Origin: Streptomyces sioyaensis
GTDB lineage: Bacteria > Actinomycetota > Actinomycetes > Streptomycetales > Streptomycetaceae
Reading direction: 5' to 3'
NCBI RefSeq assembly: GCF_004122735.1
Contig: NZ_SDIF01000020.1
Coordinates: 32,111 to 96,110 of the forward strand
DNA: 64,000 bases
Position numbers and translations under genes: made by a program. The notes under the pieces were generated by a model. The model did not search any database. It was given only the letters and a program-made list of their open reading frames with translations, and was not told where the DNA came from. This document shows, in pieces, positions 32,667 through 41,705 of the stretch (positions are counted from its first letter, which is position 1; the number at the start of each line of letters is the position of its first letter).

Positions 32667-33344
32667 ATGTGTGAGACTGGGAAGGTGCGCGAAGACGGAA
32701 AAATCACGGTATTCCTGCTCGATGACCACGAAGTTGTCCGGCGTGGCGTCCACGAAATGCTCTCGGTCGAGGACGACATCGAGGTGGTCGGCGAGGCGGG
32801 TACCGCCGCAGATGCCCTGGTCAGGATCCCTGCGACCCGCCCGGACGTGGCGGTGCTCGATGTCCGGCTGCCCGACGGGAGCGGTGTCGAGGTCTGCCGC
32901 GAGATCCGGTCGCAGGATGAGGACATCAAATGCCTGATGCTCACCTCCTTCGCGGACGACGAAGCCCTTTTCGATGCGATCATGGCCGGTGCGGCCGGAT
33001 ATGTCCTCAAGGCCATTCGGGGCAACGAACTCCTCTCCGCGGTGCGCGACGTGGCGGCCGGCAAGTCCCTGCTCGACCCGGTGGCCACCGCCCGGGTGCT
33101 GGAGCGGCTGCGCGACGGCAGCGCCACCAAGGGTGACGACAAGCTGGCGAACCTCACCGACCAGGAACGCCGGATCCTCGATCTGATCGGCGAGGGCCTG
33201 ACCAACCGTGCCATCGGCGAAAGGCTGCACCTCGCCGAGAAAACGATCAAGAATTACGTCTCCAGCCTGCTGTCCAAGCTCGGCATGGAACGGCGCTCCC
33301 AGGCCGCCGCCTACGTCGCGCGGATGCAGGCCGAACGACACTGA
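32667..33344 (+). CDS. NarL/LuxR-type response regulator (orphan)
   Basis: GGGAAGAG precedes the ATG. The receiver domain (about 12-130) has the acidic pair DD19-20, phosphorylatable Asp65 (VAVLDVRLPDG), Thr/Ser in MLTSFADD and Lys in YVLKAIRG. The LuxR HTH (about 158-220, LTDQERRILDLIGEGLTNRAIGERLHLAEKTIKNYVSSLLSKLG) is complete. No histidine kinase lies beside it. From memory, an orphan response regulator at the corresponding position in S. coelicolor (SCO3818) affects antibiotic production. It may also control the divergent keto-acid dehydrogenase operon. Confidence 0.9.
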   Translation: MCETGKVREDGKITVFLLDDHEVVRRGVHEMLSVEDDIEVVGEAGTAADALVRIPATRPDVAVLDVRLPDGSGVEVCREIRSQDEDIKCLMLTSFADDEALFDAIMAGAAGYVLKAIRGNELLSAVRDVAAGKSLLDPVATARVLERLRDGSATKGDDKLANLTDQERRILDLIGEGLTNRAIGERLHLAEKTIKNYVSSLLSKLGMERRSQAAAYVARMQAERH

Positions 33345-33464
33345 GCAGCCAAGGGAGTGGCGGATGCGCCCTGCCCGGCTCATGGTGATTCAGGACCATC
33401 GGCCCCGCCGCCCGGGGCTGCTGGCCCCTACGTGCCGGACGGATCCGCCCGGCAAGGTGGTGCC

Positions 33465-33881
33465 ATGCCCACCGACAACTACCGTGCCATCGAGCTGCTG
33501 AGCCGCACGCCGTACGGGCGCGTCTCTGCCAGTCGGCGGGCACTGCCCTTCACCGCCGTCGCCCGGCACCTCGTCCTCGACGGCCGGCTGGTGCTGCGGC
33601 TGCACCAGGGCTACGGCTACCACCAGGCCCTGGACGGCAGCGTGGTCGCCTACGAGGCCGACAACGTCAACAGCGGCGAGGACGACACCTGGTCGGTGCA
33701 GTTCACCGGCACCGCCCGGGTCGTCGAGCCCACCCCCGTCGAGCGGCAACTCTTCGGGAGCTCCCCCCGGCTGGCCGACGGCGCCCCCTACGCCCCCGTC
33801 TTCCTGCGCGTCGAGCCGGAGTTCGTGACCATGCACTACCTCACCGATGTGCCGGTCTTCCGGGGCGCGCACTCTGTGTAA
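33465..33881 (+). CDS. Pyridoxamine 5'-phosphate oxidase-like flavin-binding protein
   Basis: From ATG 33465 the 138-aa product has the split-barrel pattern of the PNPOx-like family (LLSRTPYGRVSAS…ALPFTAVARHLVLDGRLVLRLHQG…GSVVAYEADNVN…WSVQFTGTARVV…FLRVEPEFVTMHYL). Members bind FMN, F420 or haem; no substrate can be named. It lies between the response regulator and the APH-type gene on the same strand. Confidence 0.8.
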   Translation: MPTDNYRAIELLSRTPYGRVSASRRALPFTAVARHLVLDGRLVLRLHQGYGYHQALDGSVVAYEADNVNSGEDDTWSVQFTGTARVVEPTPVERQLFGSSPRLADGAPYAPVFLRVEPEFVTMHYLTDVPVFRGAHSV

Positions 33882-33933
33882 GGCTCTCCGGCGCGCCCCC
33901 TGTGACGTACGCAGTTGATCTAACATCTGACGA

Positions 33934-34977
33934 GTGCTGCGCTCATCTGTAGTCCGGACGGCGGCGACGCCCGACAAAGACACCCTCGGAGCCCTGCTCC
34001 GCCACTACACCGGCGCCGGCGCGCCGCTGTCCTGTGAGCCCGTCGCCGAGGGCCTGCTCAACCACGGCTACTTCCTCGCCACCACCCGCGGCCGTTACTT
34101 CCTCAAGCACCATCTCGACGGCGACCGCGCCGCCCTCACCCGCCAGCACCGCGCCACCCGCCGGCTCGCCGCGCTCGGCCTGCCGGTCGTCCCGCCCCTC
34201 GCCGACGCGGACGGCCGCACCGTCACCGTCCTCGACGGCCGCTGCTACGCCCTGCACCCCTGGGTCGAGGGCCGGCACCTCGGCGGCGCGGCGCTGACCC
34301 GCGGCCAGTCCTGGCAGCTGGGCGCGCTGCTCGGGCTGGTCCACACCGCCCTGGAGCAGGCCATGGCCGGCGAACCGCATCCGCCCCGGCCGCCCTGCGC
34401 GGACGCCGGCGCCGACCCGGAGCGGACCTTCGAGACGATCGAGGAGCTGCTGGCCCTGGCCCGCGGCGCCCGTCCGCGCACCAGCTTCGACGAACTCGCC
34501 GAACACCGTCTGCTGGAGCGCCGGGCGCTGCTGGCCGAGCTGGCACACCACCGCCCGGCGCCCGGCGCGGAGCCCCCGGCGGGCTGGGTGCACGGCGACT
34601 TCCACCCGCTGAACGTCCTCTACCGCGGCGCGGAGCCGACCGCGATCGTCGACTGGGACCGGCTGGGCGTCCAGCCGCGCGCCGAAGAGGCGGTACGCGC
34701 CGCCGCGATCTTCTTCGTACGCCCCTGCGGGACGCTGGACCTGGCCAAGGTGGCGGCGTACGCGGGCGCCTACCGCAGCGCCTGCGGGGCCGGCGCCGAG
34801 GAGCTCGCGGCGGCCGTCCACCGGGTGTGGTGGGAGCGGCTGAACGACTTCTGGATGCTCACCTGGCGCTACCAGCTCGGCGACCGCCGCACCGATGCCC
34901 AGTTCCCGGCGGCGGCCGCACTGGCCGTGTGGTGGACCCGCGAGTACCGGGCCGTGCGGAACGCGTTCACCCGCTGA
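33934..34977 (+). CDS. APH-family phosphotransferase (homoserine/choline-kinase-like)
   Basis: The 347-aa protein starts with GTG. Kinase motifs: LLNHGYFLATTRGRYFLKHH (nucleotide loop and Lys, about 41-60), catalytic loop VHGDFHPLNVLYRG (about 218-231) and metal-binding IVDWDRLG (about 237-244). Cytosolic small-molecule kinase; the substrate is not inferable from context. Its C-terminus converges with the first Ser/Thr kinase gene. Confidence 0.85.
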   Translation: MLRSSVVRTAATPDKDTLGALLRHYTGAGAPLSCEPVAEGLLNHGYFLATTRGRYFLKHHLDGDRAALTRQHRATRRLAALGLPVVPPLADADGRTVTVLDGRCYALHPWVEGRHLGGAALTRGQSWQLGALLGLVHTALEQAMAGEPHPPRPPCADAGADPERTFETIEELLALARGARPRTSFDELAEHRLLERRALLAELAHHRPAPGAEPPAGWVHGDFHPLNVLYRGAEPTAIVDWDRLGVQPRAEEAVRAAAIFFVRPCGTLDLAKVAAYAGAYRSACGAGAEELAAAVHRVWWERLNDFWMLTWRYQLGDRRTDAQFPAAAALAVWWTREYRAVRNAFTR

Positions 34978-34995
34978 ACCGCGGCGGGGCGCCCA

Positions 34996-36612
34996 TCAGC
35001 CGGCCGGGCCGAGCGTCGAGCCGGCGTCCGTGCCGCTGCCGGTGGTGGTCCCGCTGTCCGTTCCGGTGGTCGTTCCGCCGTTGGCGGTGCCCCCGTCCGC
35101 GGTCCCGCCGTCCGCGGTCCCGCCATCGGTGGTCCCGCCGTCCGCCGTCCCGCCGGTGGAGTCGGTGGGCGGCTCGGAGGTCGGCGGCTCCGACGACGGC
35201 GGCTCGGAGGTGGGCGGCTCGGACGTCTCCGGCGTGCTGGGCTCCTGGGTCGGCGGCTGGCTGTACGTGCCGCCGTCACCGCCCGTGGTGCCGGGCTCGG
35301 TCTGCGGGGTGCTCGGCTCCTCCGTCGGCGGCTCGCTCGTCTTGTCGTCCTTGGACGGCGACGGCGACTGCGTCGTGGGGGTGTCCTTCTTCTTGTCCTG
35401 GCCGCCGGTGTTCTGCAGCGCGAAGGCCACACCCACCGCGATCGCGATCACCGCGAGCGCCGCGATCAGCCAGATCTTGCCGCGGCCGCCCCTGGCCGGG
35501 CGGGGGCCGCCGTCGAAGCCGCCGTCGTCGTCGCGCATACCGGACGTGAGGATCGGCTGGGCCGTGGTCTGGCCGGCGTCGGGGTGCGGCAGGGCCGTGG
35601 TGGCCGCGGTGCCCATGGACGCGCCGTGACCGCCCTCGTGCAGGGCGACCGGGCCGGTGTTCCAGGTGCCGGTGTGGCCGCCCTGCTCGTGCAGCATCTG
35701 CAGCGAGTACTGGACCAGGCCGCGCATCTCCTCGGCGGACTGGAACCGGTCGTCGGGGTCCTTGGCCAGCGACCGCATGACCAGGCCGTCCAGCTCCGGC
35801 GGCACCGCGTCGGCGACCTCGGACGGCGCCACCGGCATGTCCTGCACGTGCTGGTAGACCACCGAAAGCGGGGTCTCGCCGGTGAACGGCGGCCGCAGCG
35901 TGAGGAGCTCGTAGAGCAGACAGCCGGTGGCGTAGAGGTCGGAGCGGGTGTCGACGGTCTTGCCGAGCGCCTGCTCAGGGGAGAGGTACTGGGGCGTCCC
36001 CATGACCATGCCGGTCTGGGTCATCGTGGACTGGGCGCCGTGCAGGGCACGGGCGATGCCGAAGTCCATGACCTTGACGGCGCCGCTGTTGGTGATGATC
36101 ACGTTCGCGGGCTTGATGTCACGGTGCACGATGCCGTGCTGGTGGCTGTAGGCCAGCGCCTCCAGCACCCCGGAGACGATGATCAGCGCCTGGTCGGCCG
36201 GCGGGGCATCGGCGTTGAGCAGCAGATCGCGGATGGTGTGGCCCTCGACCAGCTCCATCACGATGTACGGCACGGTGTTGCCGCCGACCAGGTCCTCACC
36301 CGAGTCGTAGACCGCCACCACCGCGTGGTGGTTCAGCCCGGCCACGGACTGTGCCTCCCGCGTGAAGCGGGCCTTGGAGACCGGGTCCTCGGCGAGGTCG
36401 GCACGCAGCAGCTTCACGGCGACGGTGCGGCCGAGCCGTACGTCCTCGGCCGCGAACACCTCCGCCATACCGCCGCGGCCGAGCCGTCGCGTGAGCCGGT
36501 AGCGGCCGTCGCCGACCAGCCCGCCGTTGCCCCACATCTCCGGTGCGTCGGGGATATTGGAGCCGGTGGCGTCAGGATCGGACGGGCCCTGGGGGCTCTG
36601 CGTCGGTGCCAT
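34996..36612 (-). CDS. Membrane Ser/Thr protein kinase with repetitive external domain, no PASTA
   Basis: The ATG at 36612 has CGAGGA upstream (538 aa). The kinase domain (about 38-300) is complete: GRGGMAEVF, VAVKLL, HRDIKPANVI, DFGIARA and GTPQYLSPEQA. A juxtamembrane linker leads to a transmembrane helix (about 380-400, IWLIAALAVIAIAVGVAFAL). The extracellular tail of about 135 residues is low complexity: Pro/Ser/Thr/Glu repeats of the type EPPTSEPP, then GGTADGG-type repeats. There is no PASTA domain, so it would not sense peptidoglycan in the PknB way. It is divergent from the second kinase. Confidence 0.9.
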   Translation of the reverse strand: MAPTQSPQGPSDPDATGSNIPDAPEMWGNGGLVGDGRYRLTRRLGRGGMAEVFAAEDVRLGRTVAVKLLRADLAEDPVSKARFTREAQSVAGLNHHAVVAVYDSGEDLVGGNTVPYIVMELVEGHTIRDLLLNADAPPADQALIIVSGVLEALAYSHQHGIVHRDIKPANVIITNSGAVKVMDFGIARALHGAQSTMTQTGMVMGTPQYLSPEQALGKTVDTRSDLYATGCLLYELLTLRPPFTGETPLSVVYQHVQDMPVAPSEVADAVPPELDGLVMRSLAKDPDDRFQSAEEMRGLVQYSLQMLHEQGGHTGTWNTGPVALHEGGHGASMGTAATTALPHPDAGQTTAQPILTSGMRDDDGGFDGGPRPARGGRGKIWLIAALAVIAIAVGVAFALQNTGGQDKKKDTPTTQSPSPSKDDKTSEPPTEEPSTPQTEPGTTGGDGGTYSQPPTQEPSTPETSEPPTSEPPSSEPPTSEPPTDSTGGTADGGTTDGGTADGGTADGGTANGGTTTGTDSGTTTGSGTDAGSTLGPAG

Positions 36613-36929
36613 CGGTCCTCGCCGTCGAATCGATCCGCATGAGAGCGGTAAGGTCATCGGTCTTCGCTAGAGCACGCTACAGGTTCCGCGGCACCCATCG
36701 GTCCGTCGTGGACCGGCCATCAAACCTGCCGGAAGCCAACGCGGGCAAGTTCACCAGGGACGATCCGGTGCTGAAATTGTCTGTGGGCTGTGACGTGATC
36801 TTGCGCATCTGGTCACGGAACGGGCACACAGCTTGACGTGTCCAGGCCCTGGGGCAGACTTGGCTGCGGAATTCCAGATTTTGATCACTATCCGTACGGG
36901 ATAGTGCGCGCGTAGGGGGAAGCGGAGCG
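36613..36929. promoter_or_regulatory. Divergent promoter region between the two kinase genes
   Basis: 317 nt without a gene. A -35-like TTGACG (36834-36839) with a weak -10-like AGACTT 16 nt later points toward the right-hand kinase. The palindrome at 36886-36906 lies downstream of it in the presumed leader. Confidence 0.4.
36886..36906. promoter_or_regulatory. Perfect 8-bp inverted repeat just before the second kinase gene
   Basis: CACTATCC-GTACG-GGATAGTG ends 23 nt before the ATG. It can be a repressor site or an mRNA hairpin that affects the ribosome site (GGGGGAAGCGGAG follows). Confidence 0.5.
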
Positions 36930-38591
36930 ATGAGCCAGGACGGCGCTCAGGGCCAATACGAGGGCCGTTCGGTCGGCGGGGGACGTTACCAGCTTCGTGA
37001 TCTTCTCGGTGCGGGTGGCATGGCCTCCGTGCACCTCGCCTACGACAGCGTGCTCGACCGCGAGGTCGCGATCAAGACCCTGCACACCGAGCTCGGCCGC
37101 GAGCAGGCCTTCCGTGAGCGCTTCCGCCGTGAGGCCCAGTCCGTGGCGAAGCTCACGCACACCAACATCGTTTCGGTCTTCGACTCCGGTGAGGACGAGC
37201 TCGACGGCGGCATGGTGCCGTACATCGTCATGGAGTACGTCGCGGGCCAGCCGCTGCGCTCCGACCTGGACACCGACGTTGCCCAACATGGCGCGATGCC
37301 GACGGAAAAAGCCCTGAAGATCACGGCCGATGTACTGGCCGCGCTCGAGGTCAGCCACGAGATGGGCCTGGTCCACCGGGACATCAAGCCCGGCAACGTG
37401 ATGCTGAACAAGCGCGGTGTCGTCAAGGTCATGGACTTCGGCATCGCCCGGGCCATGCAGTCCGGCGTGACGTCGATGACGCAGACCGGCATGGTCGTCG
37501 GTACTCCGCAGTACCTGTCGCCCGAGCAGGCGCTGGGCCGCGGTGTGGACGCCCGCTCCGACCTCTACTCCGTCGGCATCATGCTCTTCGAGCTGCTGAC
37601 CGGCCAGCTGCCGTTCGACGCGGACTCCCCGCTCGCCATCGCCTACGCGCACGTCCAGGAAGAGCCCCCGGTCCCGTCGAGCATCAACAGCTCGCTGCCG
37701 GCGGCCGTGGACGCGCTGGTGGCCCGGGCGCTGAAGAAGAACCCCAATGAGCGGTTCCCCACCGCGGAGGCGATGCGGGACGAATGCCTGCGGATCGTCG
37801 GGTCCGGGCAGTCCGGCGCGACACCGCTGATCATCGGCGGGGGCCCGCCGGCACGCACCAGCGGCTCGTCCGTCTCCTCCGCGGTGTTCCCCACCGCTTC
37901 CGGCGCCCCGCACACTCCGGCCCCGCCGAACGTGCAGCAGCCGTATCAGCCGACCCAGGCGGCCGGGTTCGGGCCGTCGACGCCCCCGCCGCCGAACAAC
38001 GCCTATCCGACGCCCACGCCTGCGCCCGCCCCGGCACCGTTCAACGCGGGCGGGTTCCCGCCCCCGCAGGCGTACACCCCGCCGCCCCCGCCCGTCACGG
38101 CCTCGATGCCGTCGACCGGCGGTCCCGGCGGCCGGAAGGGCAACTCCGCGGTGATCGTCATCTCGGCGATCATCGGTGTGGTCGTGGTCACCGCGATCGC
38201 GATCGGTATCGGTCTGAGCGCCGGCTCCAGCGAGGACCACGGCGGGGACGTGACCCCGACCCCGACGTACTCGTCGTACTCCTCGCCCACCGAGAGCGTC
38301 CGGCCCGAGGACAAGACGGCGACGATCCTCACGTCCGAGTGCACCCACCCGACCAAGAGCTACAGCGAGAAGGGCAAGATCCTCGTCCCGTCGTTCCGCT
38401 TCAAGAACCTGGACTCGGTGAAGAAGTGCATCGAGGCGGCCGGCTGGAAGTACAAGATCGTCGACGAAGAGGACAGCTCGATCTGGGGCAAGAACACCGT
38501 CACGGATCAGAGCCCGGCCGCTGTCAGCTGGTGGTACCCGGACACGGACCAGACCATCGACCTGACCGTCTCGACCGGCCGCAGCGACTGA
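36930..38591 (+). CDS. Membrane Ser/Thr protein kinase with one PASTA-like domain
   Basis: The 553-aa protein has the kinase domain at about 20-282 (GAGGMASVH, VAIKTL, HRDIKPGNVM, DFGIARA, GTPQYLSPEQA), a Pro/Ala-rich linker (about 300-405), a transmembrane helix (about 410-432) and an external domain (about 455-553). That domain follows the PASTA plan of a single repeat (SVKKCIEAAGWKYKIVDEEDSS…VTDQSPA…DQTIDLTVSTG). Family members sense cell-wall material and phosphorylate division and metabolic proteins. A strong terminator follows at 38628-38658. Confidence 0.92.
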   Translation: MSQDGAQGQYEGRSVGGGRYQLRDLLGAGGMASVHLAYDSVLDREVAIKTLHTELGREQAFRERFRREAQSVAKLTHTNIVSVFDSGEDELDGGMVPYIVMEYVAGQPLRSDLDTDVAQHGAMPTEKALKITADVLAALEVSHEMGLVHRDIKPGNVMLNKRGVVKVMDFGIARAMQSGVTSMTQTGMVVGTPQYLSPEQALGRGVDARSDLYSVGIMLFELLTGQLPFDADSPLAIAYAHVQEEPPVPSSINSSLPAAVDALVARALKKNPNERFPTAEAMRDECLRIVGSGQSGATPLIIGGGPPARTSGSSVSSAVFPTASGAPHTPAPPNVQQPYQPTQAAGFGPSTPPPPNNAYPTPTPAPAPAPFNAGGFPPPQAYTPPPPPVTASMPSTGGPGGRKGNSAVIVISAIIGVVVVTAIAIGIGLSAGSSEDHGGDVTPTPTYSSYSSPTESVRPEDKTATILTSECTHPTKSYSEKGKILVPSFRFKNLDSVKKCIEAAGWKYKIVDEEDSSIWGKNTVTDQSPAAVSWWYPDTDQTIDLTVSTGRSD

Positions 38592-38627
38592 CGGCAACCG
38601 GTCCACGGGTCTCCGGTGTCTGACGGA

Positions 38628-38658
38628 GGGGCCGGCACGCGCCCTGCGTGCCGGCCCC
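38628..38658. terminator. Bidirectional terminator between kinase and proteasome activator genes
   Basis: GGGGCCGGCACGC / GCGTGCCGGCCCC perfect 13-bp stem, 5-nt loop, then TTCTGTCTG. Confidence 0.85.
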
Positions 38659-38714
38659 TTCTGTCTGCGTGTGCGGTGCGCCGGCGGCCCCGACCGACGA
38701 TTCCAGGGAATTCC

Positions 38715-39275
38715 CTAGAGATACGGACCCGAGCGGGCGCCGCCGTGACCGGGCTGCCCCTCCTCGCCGTCCATCGCCGCGACGCCGGGCGGCAGCGCAC
38801 GGCGCATCGACTCCAGCTGGGCACGAGCCGCCATCTGCTGAGCGAACAGCGCGGTCTGGATGCCGTGGAAGAGACCCTCCAGCCAGCCCACCAGCTGGGC
38901 CTGGGCGATCCGCAGCTCCGCCTCCGTCGGCACCGACTCATTGGTGAAGGGCAGCGACAGCCGCTCCAGCTCCTCGACCAGTTCGGGCGCCAGCCCGTCC
39001 TCCAGCTCCTTGACCGAGCTGGCGTGGATCTCCTTGAGACGGACCCGGCTCGCCTCGTCGAGAGGCGCGGCCTTCACCTCTTCCAGCAGCTGCTTGATCA
39101 TGCTGCCGATGCGCATGACCTTCGCAGGCTGTTCGACCATGTCCGTCACCGGCGTCTCGCGGGACTCTTCGCCGTCCCCGCCACCGGAGCCGGCGCTGCC
39201 GAGCGCCATGCCGTCCGGGCCGACAACCAGGACGTGCGGGTTCTCCTGCGACCGTTCGTTCATCGGCATATCCAT
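38715..39275 (-). CDS. bpa: Bacterial proteasome activator (Bpa/PafE family)
   Basis: The start at the ATG at 39275 (MDMPMNERSQENP) is preferred over 39293. The 186-aa protein has the helical Bpa core (VMRIGSMIKQLLEEVK…LKEIHASSVKELEDGLAPELVEELERL…LRIAQAQLVGWLEGLFHGIQTALFAQQ). It ends SGPYL, close to the GQYL tail with which mycobacterial PafE docks on the 20S proteasome. The family forms 12-mer rings that open the proteasome gate without ATP. Its presence agrees with an actinobacterium carrying a 20S proteasome. Confidence 0.92.
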   Translation of the reverse strand: MDMPMNERSQENPHVLVVGPDGMALGSAGSGGGDGEESRETPVTDMVEQPAKVMRIGSMIKQLLEEVKAAPLDEASRVRLKEIHASSVKELEDGLAPELVEELERLSLPFTNESVPTEAELRIAQAQLVGWLEGLFHGIQTALFAQQMAARAQLESMRRALPPGVAAMDGEEGQPGHGGARSGPYL

Positions 39276-39362
39276 GCCGCCATTCTCTCGCACCAGGGGT
39301 TATGAACGGTCGTGCCCCCTGGAGAACGTGATCCACCCTTCCGAGGGGATGCAGCTGCCGCG

Positions 39363-39376
39363 GTTTCACGTGAAAC
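39363..39376. promoter_or_regulatory. parS: parS site 5
   Basis: Exact GTTTCACGTGAAAC; first of a pair with centres 29 bp apart. Confidence 0.9.
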
Positions 39377-39391
39377 AAGGGATTCCCGGCT

Positions 39392-39405
39392 GTTTCACGT
39401 GAAAC
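39392..39405. promoter_or_regulatory. parS: parS site 6
   Basis: Exact GTTTCACGTGAAAC, 10 bp before the stop codon of the surface-protein gene. Confidence 0.9.
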
Positions 39406-39414
39406 CGTCGGACT

Positions 39415-40326
39415 TCAGCTGCGGCGCAGCCGAAGGGCGAAGAAGGCCAGCCCCAGGCCGGTGAGGGCAAGACCGGCCCCCATCGGCAGGACCCGCTCCA
39501 CCGGGGCTGAGGGCGTCTCCATGGCGTAGGGACGTTCCGTCGCAGCCGCTTCGCCGTCCACGCCGTCCGGTACCGAACCGTCCTTCTTCGGTACGGCGGT
39601 CGGAAGCGGCGGCAGTACGTCATAGGAGCGCACGGCCCGCCGGTCAGCGACGTTGTGGCGGTGCGAGGCGGACGAACCTGCCGGGATGGCTGTCCCACGG
39701 GATGCGGACCCCGCGGGCTTGGAGTGCTTCCGCGCCGGTGCGTGCCGGCCGGGCAGGGAGTGCCCACGGTCGGCACCGGGCGGACCTCCCGGGCCGGGCG
39801 GACCGTGATGCCCCCGCCGGGGGAAGTCCCTGCCCCTGCCCTCGGGGCCCGCGAAGCCGAACGGGGGCATCGGCCCGATGAAATCGGGGCCGAACCGGTG
39901 ATGCGGGTGGTGACGCCACTCTCCGTGCCCGCGACGTCCACCGAAGTGATGATGCGGAGGCCGGTGCGAGGACCCCGGAAGGGCGTACGGCGGCAGGCCC
40001 GGGAAGTGGTCCGGCAGCCCCGGGACCCGTGCGGACGCCCCGGAGTGCCCGGGGTGCGCCCGGCCCGTCCCCCGCCCGTCAGCCGGCGAGGAGCCAGGCG
40101 CCAGATCGTCGGCGTAATCGCCCAGCCCGAAGTCGCCGGTTCCGTAGTCGTCCCGGCCGTCGTCGTCGCGCTGATCGTCCGGGCGGACTAGGAGGGACGG
40201 GCGGTCGACCGGAGTGGCCCGTCGGTCCGCAGCCACCGCGGGGGTGGCGCCCAGAGGAACGGGCAGGACGACGGAAGCCACCAACAGACCGGTGGCAATG
40301 CGCGAACGGAATCCTGGAGCGACCAC
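39415..40326 (-). CDS. Secreted/membrane-anchored low-complexity surface protein
   Basis: The GTG at 40326 lies 6 nt after GGGAGGGG. A signal peptide (about 1-30: RSRIATGLLVASVVLPVPLGATPAVA-AD) is followed by about 200 residues rich in Gly, His, Pro, Arg and Asp (DDGRDDYGTGDFGLGDYADD, PPHHHFGGRRGHGEWRHHPHH). A C-terminal hydrophobic helix ends RLRRS, a membrane anchor without an LPXTG motif. The His-rich part could bind metals (inference). No family recognised. Confidence 0.7.
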   Translation of the reverse strand: MVAPGFRSRIATGLLVASVVLPVPLGATPAVAADRRATPVDRPSLLVRPDDQRDDDGRDDYGTGDFGLGDYADDLAPGSSPADGRGTGRAHPGHSGASARVPGLPDHFPGLPPYALPGSSHRPPHHHFGGRRGHGEWRHHPHHRFGPDFIGPMPPFGFAGPEGRGRDFPRRGHHGPPGPGGPPGADRGHSLPGRHAPARKHSKPAGSASRGTAIPAGSSASHRHNVADRRAVRSYDVLPPLPTAVPKKDGSVPDGVDGEAAATERPYAMETPSAPVERVLPMGAGLALTGLGLAFFALRLRRS

Positions 40327-40468
40327 ATGCCCCTCCCGTGCCGAGCCGTCGAGTGACCCGTCCAGCGTCACATGTGATGAGATTCACGGCATCTCAGACA
40401 TATCAGGCGGGTTACCCGTCGGGCATGAGGGAGGGGAAGGCACGGGCCGGGCGGTCGTTCCGGTCGGC

Positions 40469-41446
40469 TCAGACGGTCAGCACGACCTTGCCGACATGCG
40501 CACTCGCCTCCACGATGCGGTGCGCCTCGGCGGCCTCCGCCATCGGGAGCGTGCGGTCCACGATCGGCCGGACCTGACCGTTGGCGATCAGCGGCCAGAC
40601 GTGCTCCCGCACGGCGGCGACGATGGCCGCCTTCTCGTTCAGCGGGCGGGCCCGCAGCCCGGCGCCGGTGATCGCGGCGCGCTTGGCCATCAGAGCGGCG
40701 AGATTCAGCTCCGCCTTCACCCCGCCCTGCAGCCCGATGATCGCCAGCCGTCCGCTGACCGCCAGCGCCTTGACGTTCCGCTGCAGATATTTCGCGCCGA
40801 TGATGTCGAGGATGACGTCCGCGCCCGCCCCGTCGGTGGCCTTGCGGATCTCCTGCACGAAGTCCTGCTCGCGGTAGTCGATGAGGATGTCGGCGCCCAA
40901 CTCGGCGCAGCGCGCCAGCTTTTCGGGGCCGCCCGCGGTGACCGCGACCCGTGCGCCGACCGCCTTGGCCAGCTGGATCGCCATCGTGCCGATGCCGCTG
41001 GCGCCGCCGTGGACCAGCAGGGTCTCGCCGGGCCGGAGGTGAGCGATCATGAAGACGTTCGACCAGACCGTGCAGGTCACCTCGGGCAGTGCGGCGGCCG
41101 TGACCAGATCCAGGCCGGCCGGCACCGGCAGCACCTGCCCGGCCGGCACCGCGACCTGCTCGGCGTATCCGCCGCCCGCGAGCAGCGCGCACACCTCGTC
41201 GCCGACGGCCCAGCCGTGCACACCGGGGCCGAGCGCGGTGATCCGCCCCGAGCACTCCAGGCCGGGGTACGGGGAGGAGCCGGGCGGCGGGTCGTAGAAG
41301 CCCTGACGCTGGAGCAGGTCCGCGCGGTTCACGGCGCTGGCCGCGACCTCGATCAGGACCTCGCCCTCAGCCAGCTGGGGATCGGGCACGTCCGCCCGGA
41401 CAAGTGCTTCGGGGCCACCGGGCTCCGGGATAGTGATCGCTCGCAT
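40469..41446 (-). CDS. NADPH:quinone oxidoreductase-type medium-chain reductase
   Basis: The 325-aa protein is a zinc-free MDR enzyme: N-terminal catalytic part (VNRADLLQRQGFYDPPPG…YPGLECSGRI), Rossmann fold with LVHGGASGIGTMAIQLAK (about 142-159) and the family C-terminus (KVVLTV). It reduces quinones or alpha,beta-unsaturated carbonyls with NADPH. It is divergent from the potassium-channel gene. Confidence 0.92.
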   Translation of the reverse strand: MRAITIPEPGGPEALVRADVPDPQLAEGEVLIEVAASAVNRADLLQRQGFYDPPPGSSPYPGLECSGRITALGPGVHGWAVGDEVCALLAGGGYAEQVAVPAGQVLPVPAGLDLVTAAALPEVTCTVWSNVFMIAHLRPGETLLVHGGASGIGTMAIQLAKAVGARVAVTAGGPEKLARCAELGADILIDYREQDFVQEIRKATDGAGADVILDIIGAKYLQRNVKALAVSGRLAIIGLQGGVKAELNLAALMAKRAAITGAGLRARPLNEKAAIVAAVREHVWPLIANGQVRPIVDRTLPMAEAAEAHRIVEASAHVGKVVLTV

Positions 41447-41705
41447 GGGCGCGAGGCTACTCGTCGTCCGCGTACAGGGCGACGGTGCGGGGCCCGCGGA
41501 TCACCACCGGGCCGGCCTTCCCACCTGCACAGAGCCCGGTCCGTTGCGCGCTCGGCGCACCGGGCACCGCCGGCCGCGCGACGCCGTCGTCCGCCGCCGG
41601 TCCGGTGACCACCGTGTGCGCACGATCCTCCGCATCACGGAGCATGGGGGCTATGTCCCCCTCACAGACCGCCGCGGATCGAGCCGTTCAGGGAGAGGCG
41701 GCCGG

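Noticed and set aside
41457..41645. 62-aa minus-strand frame between the quinone oxidoreductase and the K+ channel
   Set aside because: No ribosome site and no recognisable pattern; it lies in the divergent promoter region.
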